Below are positions 54,210 to 63,705 of a stretch of 64,000 nucleotides of DNA, piece by piece. The stretch is from assembly GCA_002839855.1 (NCBI GenBank), contig PGYV01000015.1, positions 30,882-94,881 on the forward strand. The letters are read 5' to 3'. A program made the position numbers and the translations under genes. The notes beneath the pieces are model-generated. The model made no database searches and had not been told where the DNA came from. It saw nothing but the letters and a program-made list of their open reading frames with translations. The DNA is from Candidatus Goldiibacteriota bacterium HGW-Goldbacteria-1 (GTDB lineage Bacteria > Oederibacteriota > PGYV01). Position 1 is the first letter of the stretch. Every line of letters begins with the position of its first letter.

Positions 54210-54302
54210 GCCTCTAAGCCTCTAAGCCTCCAAATATCTAAGCGTCCAAGCATCTGCCAAGACCACATTCTGCATTACAAAACCCAATTCCTAAATTTAC
54301 CA

Positions 54303-54331
54303 TTGACATCAAAACAATGTTACCCTATACT
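54303..54331 (+). promoter_or_regulatory. promoter of the large surface protein gene
   Basis: TTGACA (54303-54308), exactly 17 bases, TATACT (54326-54331). It leaves a leader of about 85 bases before the ATG at 54422. Confidence 0.85.
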
Positions 54332-54421
54332 CAGAAAGCCTTTTAATTTATGGCTATTTTTGTGCGAAACTAAATTTATTTGTTGTTGTCTAAACGCTTA
54401 ACTAAAAATAGGAGTTTTATT

Positions 54422-57400
54422 ATGAAAAATGTATTAAAAAAAATTAAAATAGCTGCACTTTTTGCCTTTGTTTTTTGGGGCATATCTATAAGCAGTATTT
54501 TTGCCGGTGCCAAAATAACATCTTTGACAATGAATCCTCCTACGCCTGTTTTTGGGCAGTTGGTTACTGTAACTGTGCAGTATTGTGCTAATGCATATGT
54601 TGCAAATATGTTTGCTATGGCTTTTAGTACTCAGCCGACTTTGGTTGACGCACGATTATCAGGACTTGGGCAGGTTTTTGTTGTATCAAGGGCTGGTATA
54701 GATGTGGCAACATCCAAACCGTCATTAACTCCCGGCGGTGCAATTGACTGGACAGCAAACACAGGGTGGGGATATATGAACCCTTTTCCGTGTACAATTT
54801 GTAACGGTACCGACGGCGGGCATATTGCTACGGATGTATATGTTGTTCATGTGCCGTCTGCTGATAATTTCCCGGGATGTAATAATACTAATTTATACCT
54901 TCATGCCGGTTTTAAAGACGCCAATATTCAGGAACCTGACTGGCATACAATTGGAGCCTGCGAATCTGAATCACTGACATGGTCGCTGCCTTTAATGCCC
55001 CCTGACTTTACCCTGCATAAATCAGCAGAAGGCGTTATTGAAGATGTTGGTGATTTAATTCTTTTTTCAATTGATTATACATACCAGAACGGGCCGCTTA
55101 CAATTACTGATTCCATTCCCGGCGCCGGCAAGCTTGAATTAGTATCTGTAGGCCCGTCTTCAATAACCGGAGGCAGTGTAACTCATCCGGGAGTTGGCGC
55201 GGATAACGGAATTGTAACGTGGACACTTGATTCAAGAGCGGGTGATAAGGGTGTGGCGGAAGGTACTGTATGGATGCTTTTAAAGGTAAAAACTGCATTT
55301 AATCCGGGGGAACCGGTTTTAAATACCGCTACGGGAAACATGTCGGGTACCATTAAAACAAGCGCTGTCACAATTGCGGCAGGCAAAGCGGCGACAAGTA
55401 TTAGGAAAAGTCAAAGTGATAACATTGTAAGGTATGGCGACACAATCACGTATTTTGTTGAATATGAAATAAATGGTATGAAACTGAAAGCTTACAGGCC
55501 GATGGATGATATACCGATTGGCACTTATTCGTCAAGTCCTCCTCCCGGTTTTAAATTTGCTCCTGAAAGCGGAACCAATGGTACTTGGTATATTGAAGAC
55601 GCTTGTAATACAGGCGATAGAATAATAAGGGGAGACGCAGACGCTGGAAAGTATCCTGCATTATTGCTTGATGGGCTGGATGCGGAGTTTTGTGACGGCG
55701 GTATTGTTCAGACGGACGCAATGATAGGTTATGGGACGGCTGCTTATGAAGGTGCGGACGCGCTGGTTATTATTAGAAATAATGGTTTAACCGGAAGTCT
55801 TTCAAGGGCGTATGCCGTTTTATTATCTGTTGATGAAGCGCCGGGAGTTGCAGGTACTTTTGTGAAGTTTCAGAAGACTGTGGGTACTACTACTACATGG
55901 CCGGCCGGTGCTGCAACCCCGCATATCTTGTCAAATAAATGGTATAGGGTTAAAGTTGTAGTTGCGCAGGGAGCACCATATACGTTTAATATAAAAGTCT
56001 GGCCTAAAGGCGATCCGGAACCTACGGGATATTCACTTGTTTACACAGACAATAATGGTGCTGCTGACGGTATGTCTTGCACAAGCGGTGATACCTGGAC
56101 CCCCGGTTTTGGTGAACAGAGCGGTGCTAATGGTGATCCGCAGGATAGTTATAATAATTTCATTGTTTTTGAGCCAAAGACATCTTCAAATTCTTACGTG
56201 TATGACACTGTCCCGCAAGGTGTAACTTATCTGGGCGCAAATACCGCTCCCACTTCATTTACAGGCAATGTTTTAAAGTGGAATGTTGCAGGTGCAACCA
56301 GTGGGACCTACGAATGGTGGGGGGAAGTCACCGGCTGTGATCCTCTTACTAATAAAGCTTTTATTGCGGGAGATTCACCATCAGTTGGTTCAAATGAAGT
56401 AATAGCGGATGTTCTTTGCGGGACGCCGACAAACACAGTAACGCTTACAGCTACGCGCACAAACACGCCGTCGGCTACACCCACGCCGTCAAGGACGCCG
56501 TCGCCCACTTCAACCGCCACAAGGACTAATACTCTTACAATAACACCGTCTTCGTCAATGACCTCGACGCGCACTGTAACTGTCACGCAGACAACAATGC
56601 CTACTAACACTGCCACGCCTACAATGACGCCGTCTTCCACGGCAACGCTTACAAACACCACTACAATTACTTATACGGCAACCCCTACAAGGACGGCCAC
56701 TACAACAGTAACATATACGTCCACGGTGACTGCAACAAGGACAAGCACGCCTACAAGCACTGCAACCCCGACAATAACAATTACATACTGGGAAAGCATG
56801 ACCAATACACCCACGGTTACAGTGACAAGGACTATTACAGAAACTGCAACTCCGACAGTGTCATTTACGGATACCGCGACTGTGACATTTACATCCACTG
56901 TTACGGTAACGCGCACTGCCACGCCTACAAGTTCGCCGACTCCGACAATAACAGTTACGTATTGGGAAAGTATGACAAATACGCCAACTGCCACGCCTAC
57001 TGCTACTATAACACTTTCTTCTACAGCCACATCGTCAATGACAGCCACACGTACATCAACACCTACAAATTCAATTACGATGACAGTAACGGAAACAGCA
57101 ATGAACACGGCAACAAATACGCGCACTGCCACGCCTACCGCGACGGTATCCATGACTTCAACGGAAAGTTCCACTATGACAGCGACAAGGACAATTACGC
57201 ATACCGCGACAGGAACGGTAACCTGGACAGACACTCCCACGATTACTTTAACTGCTACAGAAACGGCCACATCCACGGAAACGCTGACAATAACAGAAAC
57301 CATGTCGCCTACATCTACGCCGACAATCACGCCGACGCTTCCGCCTTTCCCGTACATGGTAAGGATAGGCATATATAATGAAGCGGGAGAGCTTGTAAAA

Positions 57401-58324
57401 ATAGTTGCGGAATCAAGGGCCAATAAACTTATGTCTGTGGTTAAATTCCTTACGGTTGCGGAAGGTAATAATTTACCGGGCACGGCAGAAGGTGCTGAAT
57501 CTGAAGTGGTAACCAACAAACAGGTCATGGAAATATTTATGGGCGGCCTTGAAACCCCTGAAAGCATAGGTACAGGCTTCACGGTTTTTGAATGGGGCGC
57601 GACAAATAACGCCATGCAGGATATCAGAAACGGCGCGTATTACATAAAAATAGAACAGAAAGACGAATATGGACATTTAAACATATTAATTAAAGACATA
57701 CAGGTAATTAAAATAGAAGAGTACGTGGAAATAAATATTTTTAACAGCGGCGGCGAGCTTGTAAGGGTAATAAAAGAAAACCGCGCCAGCGATACAGACA
57801 GGGTTTCTTTGAAAATAGATGACATGCTGATTATTGATAAAGATGGCGGCGACCTTACACTTGTGTACGGCGAAGGAATAGGCGAATATGTACGATGGGA
57901 CGGCCTTAATAATCAGGGCAAAGCCGTATCAAGCGGAACTTATGAGATTCAGGTGGTTGTGAAAAATATTCAGGGGCAGACAATAGAGGCAAGCAAGACG
58001 GTTATTATACTGAACGAAGGAAAGAAATTTTTGGAATCGGTTTCAATCACGCCTAACCCGGTTGATAAGAAAATCCTGCCCGCTGTTCTATTCAGGTGGA
58101 CAGGAACAGGTACGGGAGACATGACCGTAAGTATTTACACAATAAACGGGGAGCTTGTAAGAAGGCTGTCAGCTAAGTTTGAAACGTTCCTTCAGTTTAT
58201 ACCGTGGGATTTAAGGACCGCCAACGGAGATAACGTCGCGCAGGGGTATTATGTGGTTGTTTTTGAAACGGTTAATGACGAAGGTTTTACAGACAGAAAA
58301 GTTGAAAAATTAGCGATAAAATAA
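54422..58324 (+). CDS. giant secreted surface protein: DUF11-like and LamG-like N-terminus, Thr/Pro linker, FlgD-type C-terminus
   Basis: 1300 residues from the ATG at 54422 (AGGAG upstream; signal peptide to about SIFAGA). Residues ~30-660 hold beta-sandwich modules: DUF11-like stretches (VGDLILFSIDYTYQNGPLTI; YGDTITYFVEYEI) and a lectin-like segment (NKWYRVKVVVAQ; IKVWPKGDPEPTGY). Residues ~668-976 are a Thr/Pro-rich linker with YWESMTNTPT twice. Three FlgD-like units follow (YNEAGELVKI, FNSGGELVRV, YTINGELVRR) ending VEKLAIK. It is probably displayed outside the cell, with a glycosylated linker (inference). The N-terminus is paralogous to the gene at 58764 and the C-terminus to that at 61172. 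Confidence 0.82.
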   Translation: MKNVLKKIKIAALFAFVFWGISISSIFAGAKITSLTMNPPTPVFGQLVTVTVQYCANAYVANMFAMAFSTQPTLVDARLSGLGQVFVVSRAGIDVATSKPSLTPGGAIDWTANTGWGYMNPFPCTICNGTDGGHIATDVYVVHVPSADNFPGCNNTNLYLHAGFKDANIQEPDWHTIGACESESLTWSLPLMPPDFTLHKSAEGVIEDVGDLILFSIDYTYQNGPLTITDSIPGAGKLELVSVGPSSITGGSVTHPGVGADNGIVTWTLDSRAGDKGVAEGTVWMLLKVKTAFNPGEPVLNTATGNMSGTIKTSAVTIAAGKAATSIRKSQSDNIVRYGDTITYFVEYEINGMKLKAYRPMDDIPIGTYSSSPPPGFKFAPESGTNGTWYIEDACNTGDRIIRGDADAGKYPALLLDGLDAEFCDGGIVQTDAMIGYGTAAYEGADALVIIRNNGLTGSLSRAYAVLLSVDEAPGVAGTFVKFQKTVGTTTTWPAGAATPHILSNKWYRVKVVVAQGAPYTFNIKVWPKGDPEPTGYSLVYTDNNGAADGMSCTSGDTWTPGFGEQSGANGDPQDSYNNFIVFEPKTSSNSYVYDTVPQGVTYLGANTAPTSFTGNVLKWNVAGATSGTYEWWGEVTGCDPLTNKAFIAGDSPSVGSNEVIADVLCGTPTNTVTLTATRTNTPSATPTPSRTPSPTSTATRTNTLTITPSSSMTSTRTVTVTQTTMPTNTATPTMTPSSTATLTNTTTITYTATPTRTATTTVTYTSTVTATRTSTPTSTATPTITITYWESMTNTPTVTVTRTITETATPTVSFTDTATVTFTSTVTVTRTATPTSSPTPTITVTYWESMTNTPTATPTATITLSSTATSSMTATRTSTPTNSITMTVTETAMNTATNTRTATPTATVSMTSTESSTMTATRTITHTATGTVTWTDTPTITLTATETATSTETLTITETMSPTSTPTITPTLPPFPYMVRIGIYNEAGELVKIVAESRANKLMSVVKFLTVAEGNNLPGTAEGAESEVVTNKQVMEIFMGGLETPESIGTGFTVFEWGATNNAMQDIRNGAYYIKIEQKDEYGHLNILIKDIQVIKIEEYVEINIFNSGGELVRVIKENRASDTDRVSLKIDDMLIIDKDGGDLTLVYGEGIGEYVRWDGLNNQGKAVSSGTYEIQVVVKNIQGQTIEASKTVIILNEGKKFLESVSITPNPVDKKILPAVLFRWTGTGTGDMTVSIYTINGELVRRLSAKFETFLQFIPWDLRTANGDNVAQGYYVVVFETVNDEGFTDRKVEKLAIK

Positions 58325-58346
58325 GGATAACCAGGGAATTTCGGGA

Positions 58347-58384
58347 GATAAATGCCGGCTGCAAAGCCGGCATTTATCGTTTTT
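58347..58384 (+). terminator. rho-independent terminator of the giant surface gene
   Basis: A perfect 14-base stem, GATAAATGCCGGCT with AGCCGGCATTTATC, around GCAA, followed by GTTTTT. Confidence 0.93.
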
Positions 58385-58479
58385 AGGGGTATTATTAAAG
58401 AAATAAGACTTTAAAAAAAGTGTATAAAATTCAAGTTTTATCAGTTAATATTGTATTTTTATAGTTGTTTTATGTTTTG

Positions 58480-58540
58480 GTAGACGCGGGTCTTTAATAC
58501 CGAATCTATATCAAACATCATTCGGTATTATCCGCGGTTG
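58480..58540 (+). repeat. REP hairpin split by a small inverted-repeat insertion
   Basis: Starts GTAGACGCGGGTCTTTA like the copy at 10574, but a ~34-base segment with perfect ends AATACCGAAT and ATTCGGTATT (58496-58529) stands where the loop should close; it then resumes TCCGCGGTTG. Confidence 0.72.
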
Positions 58541-58584
58541 TTGGTTTTTTTAAAATGTTTTGTGCACTGGGTGTTTTTGTACTG

Positions 58585-58610
58585 GTAGGCGCGGGCTTCA
58601 GCCGGGGCAG
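58585..58610 (+). repeat. GTAG-type REP hairpin
   Basis: GTAG, then GCGCGGGC, TTCA, GCCGGGG, GCAG. The stem is imperfect compared with other copies. It lies in the gap upstream of the next surface gene. Confidence 0.65.
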
Positions 58611-58642
58611 TTGTTTTGTTGTGTTACGTCATTTTTATGAAG

Positions 58643-58671
58643 TTGACACGTGTTGGTTTATCCAGTAAAAT
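58643..58671 (+). promoter_or_regulatory. promoter of the second surface protein operon
   Basis: TTGACA (58643-58648), 17 bases, TAAAAT (58666-58671), about 85 bases ahead of the coding start, a layout matching the promoter at 54303. Confidence 0.82.
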
Positions 58672-58763
58672 ATGCAGTGCGAAATACAGCGGAACTTTTT
58701 TGCAGGTATTTTGTCTAATTAGTATAACTTAATGCGTTTTATAAAATGAAAATGAGGCGCATA

Positions 58764-61166
58764 ATGAGTATTCAGGAGAATAAAACAGTGATTAACAAGA
58801 TTAAAAAATTAATACTTTTAGCGGTTTTAACTTCAATTATTCCTTTTTCATTATTATATGCCAATCCGCAGATTCTTGGACTTTCAATGGATCCGCCAAA
58901 TCCCGGGTTTGGTGAAGCTGCAACTGTAAGAATAACATACTGCGCGCAGGGTTATAATGACGCTACTATTGCTATGGCTGTAAGCGTAAATCCTCTAGCT
59001 ACCAACGCAAATGTATCAGGCGCCGGACAGGTTTTTGTATTATATGGAAATAGGACTGTAAACTGCCAGAATATGCTTCCGCCGAATTCAACACCGGGCG
59101 ATGCATACGCGGACGCGCAGATAGGGTGCCGCGCTAATATTCAGCCCGGAAACAGTGTTTGGGATTGTACTCATTGCAGCGGGCCGCAGGGCGTCACTTT
59201 TTACAGGGAGTATACCATCAGAATACCTGCAGCGGATAATTTTCCGGGATGTACAAATGACAGGTTATATCTGCATGTTGGAATGAAAGACCAGCAGCTT
59301 GCGGAAAGTGAATGGGTTACAAGGGGTACTGACCCTTGTACATCTGAAACGCTTTTCTGGGATATACCCCTTTTTGACCCTGATTTTACCGTGAATAAAA
59401 AAGTTGAAGGCGTGCTGCAGCAGGTTGGCGATTTAATGGTTTATTCAATAGATTATTCTTATCAGAATGGACAGTTGGTAATAACAGATACATTGCCAAC
59501 GCCTCCCGGCGGAGGAGCTTTAAGGATAGTATCAATAGGGCCCGTTCCGTTTAGCGGTGCCGCGCCCGGCGATATGTTGCCGCGCACTATTACATGGACT
59601 CTTCCAAACAGGACGGGTGACACGGGAAAGGCAGAAGGTACTGTGTGGGTGCTTCTTGAAATGACGACAGAAATACCCGCAGGTTTAAGGCTGGAAAACA
59701 ACGCCACAGGAACAATGGGTTCAATTACAAAAAATACCAGTGCGGATATTGTAGTCGGTGAAGCTGCAGTAAATATTGCAAAATCACAGAGCCTTGATAG
59801 TGTGCCGTTTGGCGATACGGTTACATATTTTCTTGAATATGATATTAACGGCTCCAAACTTATAGTTTATGAACCATTTGATAACGTTAATTCAGTTACA
59901 TACACTGCCACCGCGCCTACCGGATGGGCAATTGCAGCACCGGGAGGCACCGGAAACGGCTGGTATATAATGGATGTGTGCGGTACGGGCGACCGTATTA
60001 TAAGGGGTTCTTCAAATGCTAATGTATATCCCGGGCTTATTCATACATCGCCAAATGATTTTTGTACAGGGACAATTGTAACGGACGTTATGATAGGCGC
60101 AAGCTATGAAGGTGCTGATTCACATGTATTTATAAGAACTAATAATCTTGGCGGAACAGCACAGGCTGTTGCTTATGGTGTTGTATTATCGGTTGATGAA
60201 TTTATAGGAAGTAATTCTGGTGGCGAGCTTGGTTTTCAAAGATGTTATGGAGAACCGGCTAATTGCAGCTGGCCGGCATCTGCGCAGCCAAGGTATAATA
60301 TAGAAACAAACAGATGGTATGTATTGAAAGTAGAAGCTATTTCAGATTATTCTTTTCGTGCGAAAGTATGGCCAAAAGGCGAACCGGAACCTGCAGGATG
60401 GGATGTATCATGGACAGACACAGCACCTCCTGCAAATTCTTCGTGCGCTTCAGGAAACTGGTACGTGGGTATAGCACAGCAGGGCGGCGACCAGTATTGG
60501 GTTAATGATTATTACAACAACTTTATGGTTTATGAACCAAGGGCCATCAATGACCCTATTTTAATAGTGGATGATTACCCTGAAACGCAGTTAACTTCTT
60601 CCGGAACATGGGCATCGGGTCCTCATGCAGGTACGCTTGCCGCAGGACAGTGGAACTGGAATTTCAGCGTAACAGGCGATGAAGCAGGAACTCTAACTTG
60701 GTGGGGAGTTGTTAATTCCTGTGACCCTATTACAAATATGTCTTCTATTACAGGCCTTGGGGTAACACAGGATTCAAACGAAGTGGTACTTGACCCAATA
60801 TGTCCTGACCCTGAAGTAAGCGTCACAAAGACGGCACAGCCAACTTCTGCAAGGGTTGGCGACACAATCACATACACAATTGCTTATACCAATGTAGGAA
60901 CAGTAGATGTTGATACTTTTTATATCTGGGACACAATTCCACAGTCTCCTCCTGCGACTTTGATGGCTATAAATTTAGGTGGTGGAAGCCCGGGCCCTGG
61001 AAACCTTATAATTTGGAATCTGGGAAATCTTAGTGTTGGCGCTTCGGGATCTGTGTCCTGGACAGCTGTTATTATGTCAATTCCTTATCTGCCGATGTTT
61101 GACAAAGAGTATTTAGGGTATCTGATTGACAGGTACACATTTGGCACCGAAAGAAAAGGGAGCTGA
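58764..61166 (+). CDS. secreted surface protein paralogous to the N-terminal part of the 54422 product
   Basis: 800 residues from the ATG at 58764 (GAGG five bases upstream); in-frame ATGs at 58746 and 58752 are alternatives. A signal peptide ends near LLYANP. It then follows the 54422 protein module by module: LSMDPPNPGFGEAATVRITYC, cited as its start LSMDPPNPGFGEA; VGDLMVYSIDYSYQNGQLVI; a lectin-like segment with KVWPKGEPEPAGW. There is an extra DUF11 unit near the end (TKTAQPTSARVGDTITYTIAY, cited as VGDTITYTIAY). It lacks the Thr/Pro linker and FlgD-type end and finishes in an atypical tail (DRYTFGTERKGS). A partner gene with those parts begins five bases later. Confidence 0.78.
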   Translation: MSIQENKTVINKIKKLILLAVLTSIIPFSLLYANPQILGLSMDPPNPGFGEAATVRITYCAQGYNDATIAMAVSVNPLATNANVSGAGQVFVLYGNRTVNCQNMLPPNSTPGDAYADAQIGCRANIQPGNSVWDCTHCSGPQGVTFYREYTIRIPAADNFPGCTNDRLYLHVGMKDQQLAESEWVTRGTDPCTSETLFWDIPLFDPDFTVNKKVEGVLQQVGDLMVYSIDYSYQNGQLVITDTLPTPPGGGALRIVSIGPVPFSGAAPGDMLPRTITWTLPNRTGDTGKAEGTVWVLLEMTTEIPAGLRLENNATGTMGSITKNTSADIVVGEAAVNIAKSQSLDSVPFGDTVTYFLEYDINGSKLIVYEPFDNVNSVTYTATAPTGWAIAAPGGTGNGWYIMDVCGTGDRIIRGSSNANVYPGLIHTSPNDFCTGTIVTDVMIGASYEGADSHVFIRTNNLGGTAQAVAYGVVLSVDEFIGSNSGGELGFQRCYGEPANCSWPASAQPRYNIETNRWYVLKVEAISDYSFRAKVWPKGEPEPAGWDVSWTDTAPPANSSCASGNWYVGIAQQGGDQYWVNDYYNNFMVYEPRAINDPILIVDDYPETQLTSSGTWASGPHAGTLAAGQWNWNFSVTGDEAGTLTWWGVVNSCDPITNMSSITGLGVTQDSNEVVLDPICPDPEVSVTKTAQPTSARVGDTITYTIAYTNVGTVDVDTFYIWDTIPQSPPATLMAINLGGGSPGPGNLIIWNLGNLSVGASGSVSWTAVIMSIPYLPMFDKEYLGYLIDRYTFGTERKGS

Positions 61167-61171
61167 GTATT

Positions 61172-63439
61172 ATGTTTAGACATGTGTTTAAAACAGCTTT
61201 CATAGCGATAATAATTAGTGTTTTTATGGCGGTATCGTCATTTGCTGCGATTTCAATAAATTCTGCGGCAAGTATAAAAGGTTCTTGTTATACTGCGGGT
61301 CAGAACCTGACAATAAACATTAATGCTACTAATGTTCAGTCTTATGGAGATTTAGAAATTCTTGTTGTCGCATCTAATGATGCCACTGTTACTTATTTGG
61401 ACAACACCACTATTGATGATGATGAGTGTTTGTTTGGATTAGTAGCCGGAGGCGGGCATGCACCGGATAATTTACCGCCGTGGGTATCATCTTTTACTGC
61501 GGCTGCAGGAACGGCTTCAGGTTCTTCTGTTACAAATTATAATGTGATTGTTCCTGTGCCTGCAAGTTATACACTTGTTGGGCCAAAATATTTTCATGTT
61601 TTTATTAATGGGAACGGCTATGGTCTTGAATTATCACAGTACAGTACACAGGGAAATCCTGAAAGTGCAAGCATCATGCTTTCGGAATGTTCACTTGATA
61701 CACCCACGCCAACACCCACAATCACCCCGACATTATACGCTGTTTGGAACTGCGCGGAAGGATCGTGGTCAAACAGAAGCTGTGCGCCGGTTGAACTTTT
61801 GGTTTCCACGCCGACCAATACACCCACAAGGACCCCCACGCAGACTTCTACCCCTACAAGGACTTCTACAGAGACCAATACCGTAACATCTACGCGTACC
61901 AGCACGCCTACTTCAACAGAAACGCTTACTGTTACGCCTACTATAACCATTACATTCCTGGAAACAATGACAAACACGCCGACGTCAACACCCACGCCTT
62001 CGGTCACACATACTTTAACAGCCACGCCGACAACAACGGTAACAATCACATTCACCGCCACGCCGACTGCCACGCCTTCTTCAACTATTACGATAACAAG
62101 AACGTCAACCCCTACGGTTACAGTGACGATAACTTACACGCCCACTGCAACTATTACAATTACATATTGGGAAAGTATGACAAATACCCCGACAATAACT
62201 GTTACAAGGACTGCTACAAATACTGCTACAGAGACAATTACATATACAGACACGCCCACAATGACAGCCACAAGGACTATTACTTTTACAGCTACAGAAA
62301 CAATAACATTTACCGATACACCCACAATAACGCTTACTTCCACGCCCACTTCCACGCCCACAGAAACGCTTACGATAACTGAAACAAGAACTCCCACATG
62401 CACGCCTACAATAACGCCCACGTTGCCGCCGTTCCCTTATATACTTACCATTAATCTTTATAATGAAGCAGGTGAGCTTGTAAGGTCAATTGCAAAAACT
62501 AGAACATCAGATTTAATAGGCGGAGTGGGTATTTATGTTAAGGATGTAGGCGCGTCGGATACGAAATACGCGGATACAAATAATGTCGCCACAAGCCAGA
62601 TGATGAGGCTGTTTTTTGGCGGAATAGAAACCCCTGACACGGTGGGTATGGGTTATACTGATTTCTACTGGTATGTTGACAATGACGCGTCGCAGATGTT
62701 AAACAGCGGAATGTATTATATGAAGTTTGAACAGAAAGATGAATACGGGCACACCAATATAATAGTTGAAGAAATCCATGTAATAAGGGTTGAAGAATAC
62801 GTTGAATTAAACATATTCAACAGCGGCGGCGAACTTGTAAGAAAAATAAGGGAATACAGGACGCCTTCTTCGCAGAGGGTTTCGCTTGCCATAAAGGACA
62901 TACTTGTAATAGAAAAAGACGGCTCGCTGATATCCATACCGTACGGGACCGGGGTGAATGACCTGGTAAAATGGGACGGCCTTAACAATCAGGGCAAAGC
63001 TGTGTCAAGCGGCACATATGAAATTCAGGTTGTCGTAAAAACTTCCGACAACAAATACATTGAAGCCACAAAGACGGTTGTTATACTAAATGAAGGAAAA
63101 AAATATCTTGACGACGTAAAAATAATTCCAAACCCTTACACAGCGCAGGATAAAAAAGACGGAAGGGAACTGGTTATCACATGGAGCGCCGGCACCGATA
63201 ACAACGGCGAAACAACGGTAAGAATTTATAACATGGCAGGGGAACTGGTAAAGACGTTCGGAGCGGAAATGCAGATTTCGTTTATGGGAATTAATACCGG
63301 AATGGGCGGAGTATCATGGAACATGCGCACCGCTTCCAATGATTATATTGCATCAGGTTATTATGTAGTTGTCGTTGAAACAAAGAATGACGAAGGTTAT
63401 ATAGACAGAAAAGTGGAAAAGCTGGCAATTAAGAAATAA
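61172..63439 (+). CDS. secreted surface protein with Thr/Pro linker and FlgD-type C-terminus
   Basis: 755 residues with a signal peptide (cleavage near SSFAAI). A beta-rich domain unrelated to the upstream proteins fills ~25-175. A Thr/Pro linker (~176-420) follows, interrupted once by a Cys/Trp-containing block (YAVWNCAEGSWSNRSCAP) and containing YWESMTNTPT and FLETMTNTPT. The C-terminal ~335 residues match the 54422 protein closely (FNSGGELVRKI; WDGLNNQGKAVSSGTYEIQV; VEKLAIKK). GGGAG precedes the ATG. Likely co-transcribed with the gene just upstream. Confidence 0.8.
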   Translation: MFRHVFKTAFIAIIISVFMAVSSFAAISINSAASIKGSCYTAGQNLTININATNVQSYGDLEILVVASNDATVTYLDNTTIDDDECLFGLVAGGGHAPDNLPPWVSSFTAAAGTASGSSVTNYNVIVPVPASYTLVGPKYFHVFINGNGYGLELSQYSTQGNPESASIMLSECSLDTPTPTPTITPTLYAVWNCAEGSWSNRSCAPVELLVSTPTNTPTRTPTQTSTPTRTSTETNTVTSTRTSTPTSTETLTVTPTITITFLETMTNTPTSTPTPSVTHTLTATPTTTVTITFTATPTATPSSTITITRTSTPTVTVTITYTPTATITITYWESMTNTPTITVTRTATNTATETITYTDTPTMTATRTITFTATETITFTDTPTITLTSTPTSTPTETLTITETRTPTCTPTITPTLPPFPYILTINLYNEAGELVRSIAKTRTSDLIGGVGIYVKDVGASDTKYADTNNVATSQMMRLFFGGIETPDTVGMGYTDFYWYVDNDASQMLNSGMYYMKFEQKDEYGHTNIIVEEIHVIRVEEYVELNIFNSGGELVRKIREYRTPSSQRVSLAIKDILVIEKDGSLISIPYGTGVNDLVKWDGLNNQGKAVSSGTYEIQVVVKTSDNKYIEATKTVVILNEGKKYLDDVKIIPNPYTAQDKKDGRELVITWSAGTDNNGETTVRIYNMAGELVKTFGAEMQISFMGINTGMGGVSWNMRTASNDYIASGYYVVVVETKNDEGYIDRKVEKLAIKK

Positions 63440-63470
63440 TTTCCTGCCATAATGTCTTAAATCCCGTTTA

Positions 63471-63495
63471 AAAATGCCCAAAAACAGGGCGTTTT
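63471..63495 (+). terminator. probable terminator of the surface operon
   Basis: AAAATGCCC pairs with GGGCGTTTT (one G-T pair) around AAAAACA, 30 bases after the stop. The T stretch is part of the stem, so strength is uncertain. Confidence 0.6.
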
Positions 63496-63537
63496 ATACG
63501 GGTGTTCCAGACTGTGAAAAAAAGATTAAAAAAGCGC

Positions 63538-63566
63538 TTGACAAGTAAGGCTAAATTTGATAAATT
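63538..63566 (+). promoter_or_regulatory. promoter of the tRNA-Thr-tuf unit
   Basis: TTGACA (63538-63543), 17 bases, TAAATT (63561-63566). It is the only good candidate upstream of the tRNA; the start would lie about 135 bases before it. Confidence 0.7.
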
Positions 63567-63705
63567 CTAAACTCCACGTGTTTTACACGGCGTGGTTTTT
63601 TTTTATATTAATAACACGTTTTTTTTGCCCAGAGATGCAAAAAAAGTGATGCAGGATAACTGTGTGCTTTTTATTTGATTTATTTCAGGGTAAAGGCGGA
63701 ATTAA

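Noticed and set aside
54025-54268. Minus-strand frames encoding Trp-Arg-Leu-Gly-Gly repeats
   Set aside because: Produced by an 8-bp tandem repeat, which cannot keep one frame with selection; no ribosome site.
56671-57615. Long minus-strand frame of 314 codons, rich in Val and Gly
   Set aside because: It is the antisense of the Thr/Pro codon repeats (ACN/CCN read backwards as GTN/GGN). The + strand gene has a signal peptide, domains and a promoter.
61618-62421. Further Val-rich minus-strand frames
   Set aside because: Same artefact of the second Thr/Pro linker; no start context or family.
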